NCBI GenBank assembly: GCA_019347575.1
Contig: JAHWKY010000040.1
Span: 1-36,725, forward strand
Reading direction: 5' to 3'
DNA: 36,725 nt
From: Actinomycetota bacterium
GTDB taxonomy: Bacteria; Actinomycetota; Nitriliruptoria; Nitriliruptorales; Nitriliruptoraceae
How positions within the stretch are numbered: position 1 is the stretch's first letter; every line of letters starts with the position of its first letter. The notes beneath the pieces were generated by a model. The model was given only the letters and a program-made list of their open reading frames with translations, had not been told where the DNA came from and made no database searches. Below are positions 31,738 through 36,725 of the stretch, one piece after another. The translations under genes were made by a program, and so were the position numbers.

Positions 31738-33411
31738 GTGCTCTTGCTCGCCCAGACCCAACCACCTCCCGGTGTCCCGGGTGGTCAGGAGACGCCGCTC
31801 GTCCAACCGCTCGAGGTCGCCTGGTCGGCCTTCGCGCCTGAGCTCGTCGTCTCCGGTGTGGCCCTCGCCCTGCTCCTGCTCATCATCGCGCGGCACAACC
31901 GCAGCGGGATCGGGGTCGTGCTCGGCGGGATCAGCACCGCGGTCGGCCTGTGGCTGGCGAGCCAGGACCTGTGGGTGCCCGCCGTCGTTGCGATCTTCAC
32001 CGGCGTGGTCGGTGCCGGCATCGTCGTCGCGTTCCGCGACCGACCCACCCTCGGCAACGCGTGGCTCGCCGCGCTCGCACTACTCGGGGCGTTGGGGCTA
32101 ACGGCGTGGCAGTGGGCGGACGTCGTGGTGCTCGACACCGGCGTGCGTGAGGCGCAACTGGCCGTCGGCGGTTCGATCGCGCTCGATGGGATCGCGTTCT
32201 TCACGAGGATCGTCGTCTACCTCTCCGCCCTCCTGACGATCCCAGTCGGCTACGGCTACCTGCACGAGCGGCGGATCCACCGGCCCGACTTCGAACCGCT
32301 GATCCTGCTGGCGTCGACCGGGATGGCGTTGCTCGGGGCCGCGGCGGACCTGATCACCCTCTTCGTCGCGCTCGAGATCCTGTCGCTGGCCCTGTACATC
32401 CTCGCGGGGCTGGCCCGGCGCGATCGGCGGTCACAGGAGGCCGCGATCAAGTACTTCGTCCTCGGCGCGGTCGCCGCCGCGGTGCTGCTCTACGGCCTGG
32501 CACTCATCTACGTGGCGACGGGCACGCTCGACATCGCGGTGATCTCCGACGCCCTCGGCCTGGTGACGACCCCCGACCGCCTCGCGCTGCTGGGTGTTGC
32601 CCTGGTCACGGTCGGGCTGGGGTTCAAGGTCGCGCTGGTCCCCTTCCACCTCTGGATCCCCGACGTCTACCAGGGCGCGCCGACCAACGTCACGATGTTC
32701 ATGGCGGCAGCCACCAAGGCCGCAGCCTTCGCAGCGATCCTGCGGCTGTTCGGCCTCGGCTTCGAGCGGCTCGCCGACATCTGGGCGCCGATCGTCGCGG
32801 TCCTGACCGCGGTCACGATGATCGTTGGAGCGGTCCTCGCGATCGTGCAGACGGACGTCAAGCGCATCCTCGCCTACTCGTCGATCGCGCACGCCGGATA
32901 CGCGGCGATCGGCGTCGTCGCCGGTGGCGCGGCGGGGCGCTCCGGAACGCTGTGGTACCTGCTGACCTACGCCGTGAGCGTCATCGCCGCGTTCGGTGCT
33001 GTGCTGGCCCTCGAGCGCCGCCGACGGGGCGAGGTCACGCTCATCGACCTCAAGGGACTGGGGCGTCGGTCGCCGATGATCGCCGGGATGTTCAGCCTGG
33101 CCCTGCTGTCGCTGGCCGGCATCCCGCCAACCGCCGGGTTCGCCGGCAAGTGGGTCGTGTTCTCCGCTGGGGTCGATGCGGACTGGACCTGGCTCGTCGT
33201 GGTCGGCGTCATCAGCACGGTCATCGCCGCGTTCTTCTACCTGCGGCTGATGGCCATGATGTACCTGGAGGAACCCGAAGAGGACGGCCTGGAGCCGAGG
33301 GTCACCACCGGGCTCTCCGTCGGCATCTCGTTCGCTTCGGCTGCCGTCATCCTCCTCGGGGTCGGTACCTTCCTCGATCTGGCCGAACAGGCCGCGCTGC
33401 TCGCGCGGTGA
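31738..33411 (+). CDS. nuoN: NADH-quinone oxidoreductase subunit N (first complex I)
   Basis: A 557-residue antiporter-like proton-pumping subunit with about 14 helices. Glu213 in LFVALEILSLALYILAGL is the TM5 acid. FKVALVPFHLWIPDVYQGAP carries the TM7 Lys, and DVKRILAYSSIAHAGYAAIG the TM8 region. LAGIPPTAGFAGKWVVF is typical of NuoN. GTG 31738 follows nuoM by 3 bases. The N-terminal 20 or so residues are polar (QTQPPPGVPGG) and unusual in being Pro/Gln-rich. Its stop lies 23 bases before the start chosen for the polyprenyl synthase. Confidence 0.95.
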   Translation: MLLLAQTQPPPGVPGGQETPLVQPLEVAWSAFAPELVVSGVALALLLLIIARHNRSGIGVVLGGISTAVGLWLASQDLWVPAVVAIFTGVVGAGIVVAFRDRPTLGNAWLAALALLGALGLTAWQWADVVVLDTGVREAQLAVGGSIALDGIAFFTRIVVYLSALLTIPVGYGYLHERRIHRPDFEPLILLASTGMALLGAAADLITLFVALEILSLALYILAGLARRDRRSQEAAIKYFVLGAVAAAVLLYGLALIYVATGTLDIAVISDALGLVTTPDRLALLGVALVTVGLGFKVALVPFHLWIPDVYQGAPTNVTMFMAAATKAAAFAAILRLFGLGFERLADIWAPIVAVLTAVTMIVGAVLAIVQTDVKRILAYSSIAHAGYAAIGVVAGGAAGRSGTLWYLLTYAVSVIAAFGAVLALERRRRGEVTLIDLKGLGRRSPMIAGMFSLALLSLAGIPPTAGFAGKWVVFSAGVDADWTWLVVVGVISTVIAAFFYLRLMAMMYLEEPEEDGLEPRVTTGLSVGISFASAAVILLGVGTFLDLAEQAALLAR

Positions 33412-33434
33412 CATCGACCGAGCGAGGTGACCTC

Positions 33435-34463
33435 GTGACCGCCACGCCCGCGCCCCGCTCGATCGGGGATGCGATCGCGGAACTCGAACGTCACGGACTC
33501 GGCGTCGCCGACACGCTCGCCGAGGTCGAGTCGCGGCTGCGGGTCCAGGTCCAGACCTCGCACGCCTTCGTCGATCGCGCCGCCAAGTACCTGATGCAGG
33601 CGGGTGGGAAGCGGTTCCGGCCGCTGCTGGTGGCCCTGGCCTCGCACCTCGGTGACCCCGACGATCCCCGCATCCCGGACGCCGGTGTCGTGGTCGAGCT
33701 CGTGCACCTCGCCACGCTCTACCACGACGACGTCATCGACGAGGCGACCACCCGACGAGGCGCACGGTCCGCGAACGCGCGGTGGGACAACACGGTCGCG
33801 ATCCTGACGGGCGACTACCTGTTCGCCCGGGCGTCGGAGCTGTCCGCCGACCTCGGCGTTGAGGTCACCCGGATCATGGCGCGGACCATCGCCACGCTGT
33901 GTGAGGGCCAGGTCCTCGAAGTGCAGGGGTCGCGGGGCGCGCTGCCGCCCGACGTCCCACGGGTCGAGGCCGGCCTCGACCACTACCTGAAGGTCGTGGG
34001 GGACAAGACCGCCAGCCTCATCGCGACGTCGTGTCAGCTCGGGGCCCTGCTGTCGGGCTGCGATGCGGAGGTCATCGCACGTACGCGCGAGTACGGGTGG
34101 AACACCGGGATGGCCTTCCAGCTGTCCGACGACATCCTCGACATCGCCTCCGACCGGACGGAGAGCGGCAAGATCCCGGGGACCGACCTGCGCGAGGGCG
34201 TGCGCACCCTGCCGGTCCTGTTCGCGGTCGAAGCGGAGCGGGGCGGGGAGCTCGAGCGCCTGCTCGACACCGATCATCTGTCGGATGCTGCGGTCTCACG
34301 AGCGCTCGAACTGCTGCGCTCGAGCCCGGCGCTCGAGCGGGCCCGGGTGACCGCTCAGGACTACGCGGACCAGGCGGTCAAGGCGCTCGACGGCCTCGGG
34401 GATGCCGCGGTCGTGCAGGCCCTCGAGGAGCTCGCGCGCTTCGCCGTCACCCGCGTCGGGTGA
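33435..34463 (+). CDS. Long-chain trans-polyprenyl diphosphate synthase
   Basis: A 342-residue all-helical synthase that elongates allylic diphosphates with isopentenyl diphosphate. Both Asp-rich motifs are intact: Asp98-Asp99-x2-Asp102 (YHDDVIDEATTRRG) and Asp232-Asp233-x2-Asp236 (LSDDILDIASD). The KRFRPLL motif and the GDYLFARASEL segment are also present. The residue five before the first motif is small (Ala93), which in this family allows long products, consistent with a menaquinone side chain; the exact chain length cannot be read. GTG 33435 is preferred because GAGGTGA lies 4 bases upstream. An in-frame GTG at 33408, overlapping the nuoN stop, is the alternative. It is probably co-transcribed with nuo operon 1. 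Confidence 0.9.
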   Translation: MTATPAPRSIGDAIAELERHGLGVADTLAEVESRLRVQVQTSHAFVDRAAKYLMQAGGKRFRPLLVALASHLGDPDDPRIPDAGVVVELVHLATLYHDDVIDEATTRRGARSANARWDNTVAILTGDYLFARASELSADLGVEVTRIMARTIATLCEGQVLEVQGSRGALPPDVPRVEAGLDHYLKVVGDKTASLIATSCQLGALLSGCDAEVIARTREYGWNTGMAFQLSDDILDIASDRTESGKIPGTDLREGVRTLPVLFAVEAERGGELERLLDTDHLSDAAVSRALELLRSSPALERARVTAQDYADQAVKALDGLGDAAVVQALEELARFAVTRVG

Positions 34464-34478
34464 CGACTACCCATCCAC

Positions 34479-34517
34479 GCTGGTACATCGCACCCTCCGA
34501 CGTTGCGATGTGCCAGC
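34479..34517 (+). terminator. Strong hairpin after the polyprenyl synthase gene
   Basis: GCTGGTACATCGCA (34479-34492) pairs with TGCGATGTGCCAGC (34504-34517) in a 14-bp stem with a single T-G wobble and an 11-base loop. It starts 16 bases after the stop codon. No T-run follows, so it may terminate nuo operon 1, stabilise its 3' end, or bind a protein. Confidence 0.6.
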
Positions 34518-34545
34518 ATCGATGGGCTGAGCCCCGCCCGACGCG

Positions 34546-34575
34546 TTGGGTGGGTCTCGACGCCGCTGGTAGTCT
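34546..34575 (+). promoter_or_regulatory. Candidate promoter of nuo operon 2 (TTGGGT - 18 bp - TAGTCT)
   Basis: TTGGGT (34546-34551) and TAGTCT (34570-34575) have an 18-base spacer. TAGTCT fits the actinobacterial -10 pattern TANNNT. The resulting leader to GTG 34771 would be about 190 bases, which is long for this genome style. Confidence 0.4.
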
Positions 34576-34770
34576 CCGCCTGACGCGGGGCAGGTACGCC
34601 GGCAACGACCTAGACCGCCGTTCCGAGCCCCGCACACGGTCGACCTGCGGGAACCCTGAGCACCTCCCGCACGAACATCCAGCGGACGCATACCGGGCCC
34701 TTCCCCGGTCTCTGACGCTCGCCAGGGTGCCGACCGCACGACGTGACGACCTGGGTGAGGAGGATGCTCG

Positions 34771-35157
34771 GTGGGCTTCTACGAGCAGTGGGGCACCTTC
34801 GCGGTGCTCACGATCGTGGGCGTGGGTCTGTACGCCCTCATCATGCTGCTCAACCGGGTCATGCGCCCCGCCTTCCCTTCGCCGGCGAAGCTGTCCACCT
34901 ACGAGTGCGGCGTCGATCCGGTCGGGGCGGGCTGGAGCCAGATGAACATCCGCTACTACGTGTTCGCGTTCCTGTTCGTGATCTTCGACGTCGAGAGCGT
35001 CTTCATCTTCCCGTGGGCGGTCCTGCTTGACGGCCTCGGTGACGACAGCGCGATATCGGCCACGTTCGCGCTCGTCGAGATGTTCATCTTCATCGCCGTC
35101 CTGGCGGTGGGCATCGTGTACGCGTGGAGGAAGAAGGTCCTGACGTGGGACTCGTAG
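34771..35157 (+). CDS. nuoA: NADH-quinone oxidoreductase subunit A (second complex I)
   Basis: A 128-residue three-helix membrane subunit, paralogous to the product at 17976. The signature loop reads [20 protein letters not shown] with the conserved Cys, then [27 protein letters not shown] 34771 has GAGGAGGA 6 bases upstream. It overlaps nuoB2 by 13 bases, nearly the same arrangement as in the first operon. It opens a second nuo gene set that continues beyond the window. Streptomyces also has a second set downstream of the main operon, so this layout has a precedent. Confidence 0.93.
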   Translation: MGFYEQWGTFAVLTIVGVGLYALIMLLNRVMRPAFPSPAKLSTYECGVDPVGAGWSQMNIRYYVFAFLFVIFDVESVFIFPWAVLLDGLGDDSAISATFALVEMFIFIAVLAVGIVYAWRKKVLTWDS

Positions 35158-35651
35158 ACCAGGTCGAGATGCCCAAGCCGGTGAAGTTCCTGTTCAACTG
35201 GGGCAGGAAGTACTCACTGTGGGTGTTCAACTTCGGACTCGCTTGCTGTGCCATCGAGTTCATCGCGGCCTCGACGTCACGTCACGACTTCATCCGCCTG
35301 GGTGTGATCCCGTTCGCGCACGGCCCGCGCCAGGCCGACCTGATGGTCGTGTCGGGGACCCTCACAGACAAGATGGCCCCGGCTCTGAAGCGGCTCTACG
35401 ACGAGATGCCCGAGCCCAAGTACGTGATCAGCTTCGGGTCCTGTGCCAACTGTGGTGGGCCGTACTGGGACAGCTACTCCGTCACGAAGGGTGTCGACCA
35501 GATCGTCCCCGTCGACGTCTACGTGCCCGGGTGCCCGCCCCGTCCGGAGGCGCTGCTCGAGGGCATCATCCGGCTCCAGGACCGCATCGGTGGCGAGTCG
35601 CTGAAGGAGCGCCTGTCGACGCGCCGTGAGCCGATCGTGGTGGAGGGCTGA
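35145..35651 (+). CDS. nuoB: NADH-quinone oxidoreductase subunit B (second complex I)
   Basis: A 168-residue subunit with the N2 cluster ligands Cys34-Cys35 (GLACCAIE), Cys100 (GSCANCGG) and Cys130 (PGCPPRPE). An additional Cys103 in the third-ligand loop is absent from the first NuoB. GTG 35145 lies in the last codons of nuoA2, mirroring operon 1; ATG 35169 (MPKPVKFLF) is an alternative that drops 8 residues. The gene ends one base before the nuoC2 start. All residues needed for cluster N2 are present, so the second enzyme is expected to be redox-active. Confidence 0.93.
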   Translation: MGLVDQVEMPKPVKFLFNWGRKYSLWVFNFGLACCAIEFIAASTSRHDFIRLGVIPFAHGPRQADLMVVSGTLTDKMAPALKRLYDEMPEPKYVISFGSCANCGGPYWDSYSVTKGVDQIVPVDVYVPGCPPRPEALLEGIIRLQDRIGGESLKERLSTRREPIVVEG

Positions 35652-35652
35652 G

Positions 35653-36621
35653 GTGACCCCCGACGAACTCCATGACCACCTCGCCCCCAAGCTGGGGTCG
35701 CACGTCGTCGAGTCGGGGGTGGCGTTCGGCGACGTCACGCTGACGCTCGATGCCGACGGCTACGTCGAGGCCGCCGAGCTCTGCCGCGACACCGACGAGG
35801 TCGCGTGCGACCTGTTCGACTGCCTCTTCGGCGTCGACGAGCGCGACGCGGGCTTCGGCGTCGTCACGATCCTGTACTCGACCCGGCATCGCCACCGCGT
35901 GATCCTGCGCACCGTCGCGAGCGGGGGTCGCGACCAGCCGACGGCGCCCACCCTCACACACCTGTACCCCGGCGCCAACTGGCACGAGCGTGAAGCCTGG
36001 GACATGTTCGGCATCGAGTTCGAGGGTCACCCCGGGCTGACGCCGCGCATCCTGTGCACCGAGAACTTCGAGGGCTGGCCGCTGCGCAAGGACTTCTACC
36101 TGGGCAGCCGTGCGGCGAAGCCGTGGCCCGGCGTGAAGGAGCCGGCTGAGACCGACGAGGAGGGCAACGTCATCGTCAGGGAGCCCAAGCTCGGTGACGC
36201 ACCCGGCCCCTACATCCTCGATGAGTTGATGGCCAAGCAGGCCAAGCAGGTCAACCGCGCCGACGAGGAGCTCGCGATCCCCGACGAGCCGTCCGTCGGC
36301 GTCGAGGCGGCACCGTCGGAGCCGGCGACCGACGAGGACAAGGCCGACCAGGCAAAGGCCAAGGCCGAGCGCGCGCGCAAGAAGGCGGCCGAGATGCGCA
36401 AGAAGAAGGCGGCCGAGCGCTCTGCAGCCGAGGCCGAGAACGCTGAGGAAGGTGCTCAAGTAGCCGAAGGCGGTAGCACGGAGGAAGGTGCTCAAGCAGC
36501 CGAAGGCGGTAGCACGGAGGAAGGTGCTCAAGCAGCCGAAGGCGGTAGCACGGAGGAAGGTGCTCAAGCAGCCGAAGGCGGTAGCACGGAGGAAGCCGAA
36601 CAGGACGGAGGTGGGTCGTGA
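35653..36621 (+). CDS. nuoC: NADH-quinone oxidoreductase subunit C (second complex I) with repeat-bearing tail
   Basis: A 322-residue protein. The NuoC domain occupies about residues 1-155, with the signature HLYPGANWHEREAWDMFGIE then FEGHPGLTPRILC and the GWPLRKDFY end. A linker follows (EEGNVIVREPKLGDAPGPYILDELMA from about 174, seen in pieces), then a Lys/Ala/Glu-rich stretch at about 230-260 that should form a charged helix. Four perfect or near-perfect 12-residue repeats, EEGAQVAEGGST or EEGAQAAEGGST, span residues 265-312. The tail roughly doubles the length of the first NuoC. GTG 35653 begins one base after the nuoB2 stop. The stop overlaps the nuoD2 GTG by 4 bases. The NuoC identity is secure; the role of the tail is unknown. 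Confidence 0.9.
   Translation: MTPDELHDHLAPKLGSHVVESGVAFGDVTLTLDADGYVEAAELCRDTDEVACDLFDCLFGVDERDAGFGVVTILYSTRHRHRVILRTVASGGRDQPTAPTLTHLYPGANWHEREAWDMFGIEFEGHPGLTPRILCTENFEGWPLRKDFYLGSRAAKPWPGVKEPAETDEEGNVIVREPKLGDAPGPYILDELMAKQAKQVNRADEELAIPDEPSVGVEAAPSEPATDEDKADQAKAKAERARKKAAEMRKKKAAERSAAEAENAEEGAQVAEGGSTEEGAQAAEGGSTEEGAQAAEGGSTEEGAQAAEGGSTEEAEQDGGGS
36445..36588. repeat. Four tandem 36-bp repeats inside nuoC2, related to the 17741 array
   Basis: Units start at 36445, 36481, 36517 and 36553. Each has a 28-base core that begins GTGCTCAAGTAGCC (GCAGCC in units 2-4), has GAA in the middle and ends GGCGGTAGCAC, with the 8-base spacer GGAGGAAG. Compared with the 34-bp noncoding repeats, one C before and one G after the central GAA are added, so the unit is 12 codons and stays in frame. 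Confidence 0.95.
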
Positions 36622-36725
36622 GCGATCTCTCATCCACCGAGACGGTCCTCCCGGCGACGGCCCCTGGCGAGGCTCTCGCGGTCGAGGTCGAGGGCGACGG
36701 CGACTTCGCCACCCAGGACATGACC
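36618..36725 (+). CDS. nuoD: NADH-quinone oxidoreductase subunit D (second complex I), N-terminal fragment
   Basis: GTG 36618 overlaps the nuoC2 stop by 4 bases (GTGA) and opens a frame that runs to the window edge: 36 codons, VSDLSSTETVLPATAPG and onward, ending DFATQDMT. Only the variable N-terminal lead of NuoD is visible; the diagnostic GPQHPSTHG-type motif would lie just outside. The call rests on gene order and on the TQDMT ending, which suits the approach to that motif. Confidence 0.75.
   Translation, partial: MSDLSSTETVLPATAPGEALAVEVEGDGDFATQDMT

Larger units (their letters stand above)
34464..34770. other. Noncoding stretch between the two nuo operons
   Basis: I see no credible gene here: the short open frames lack family likeness and ribosome sites. 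It holds the hairpin at 34479-34517, a smaller CCCGCCC/GGGTGGG dyad (about 34534-34554), a candidate promoter at 34546-34575 and the GAGGAGGA ribosome site of nuoA2 at 34757-34764. About 190 bases between the candidate promoter and nuoA2 have no assigned function and could be a 5' leader. Confidence 0.6.

Noticed and set aside
34031-34945. 304-residue plus-strand frame spanning the synthase end, the gap and nuoA2
   Set aside because: Out of frame with both real genes, Arg-rich, and would require reading through the hairpin and promoter region.

Overview
The window is very GC-rich and densely packed. It uses many GTG starts and stop/start overlaps of the TGA/ATG or TGA/GTG type, and it carries a DUF222/HNH gene and futalosine-pathway menaquinone genes. 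These traits point to an actinomycete, possibly a deep-branching lineage such as the Nitriliruptoria; that lineage guess rests on style only. Most of the window builds and uses menaquinone.

Layout. 1-2107: a minus-strand lipoprotein with identical 558-bp internal repeats, running off the left edge, divergent from a blue-copper (cupredoxin) lipoprotein. 2131-5002: UbiD-family decarboxylase, OsmC-family protein and UbiA-family prenyltransferase. 5150-9523: an accessory patch with two paralogous secreted proteins of unknown function flanking a decayed ABC exporter gene and a DUF222/HNH gene. The HNH gene is bracketed by near-identical 25-bp direct repeats and trailed by short copies of its own 3' end. 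9650-13506: mqnE, mqnA and mqnC, with a Uma2-type nuclease gene antisense between mqnA and mqnC. 13510-14442: a minus-strand zinc-finger-like, proline-rich protein. 14534-17732: UbiE/MenG methyltransferase, a lipoprotein and a geranylgeranyl-reductase-family flavoprotein. 17741-17906: five 34-bp tandem repeats, followed by a candidate promoter. 17976-33411: a complete 14-gene nuoA-N operon for NADH:menaquinone oxidoreductase. 33435-34463: a long-chain polyprenyl diphosphate synthase right behind nuoN. 34464-34770: a noncoding stretch with a strong hairpin and a candidate promoter. 34771-36725: the start of a second nuo operon (nuoA2, B2, C2 and the first codons of nuoD2).

How the genes fit together. 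MqnA, MqnE and MqnC make early futalosine-pathway intermediates. The polyprenyl synthase supplies the side chain. The UbiA and UbiD proteins fit the late prenylation and decarboxylation steps (MqnP and MqnL in Streptomyces usage), UbiE/MenG methylates the ring, and the reductase probably saturates part of the side chain. Complex I then reduces the product. MqnB, MqnD and a UbiX/MqnM homologue are not in the window.

The most unusual signal is a repeat family found in two forms: a 34-bp form in the noncoding leader of nuo operon 1, and a 36-bp in-frame form inside nuoC2. They differ by one C and one G inserted symmetrically around a GAA centre. This keeps the dyad symmetry and makes the unit divisible by three.
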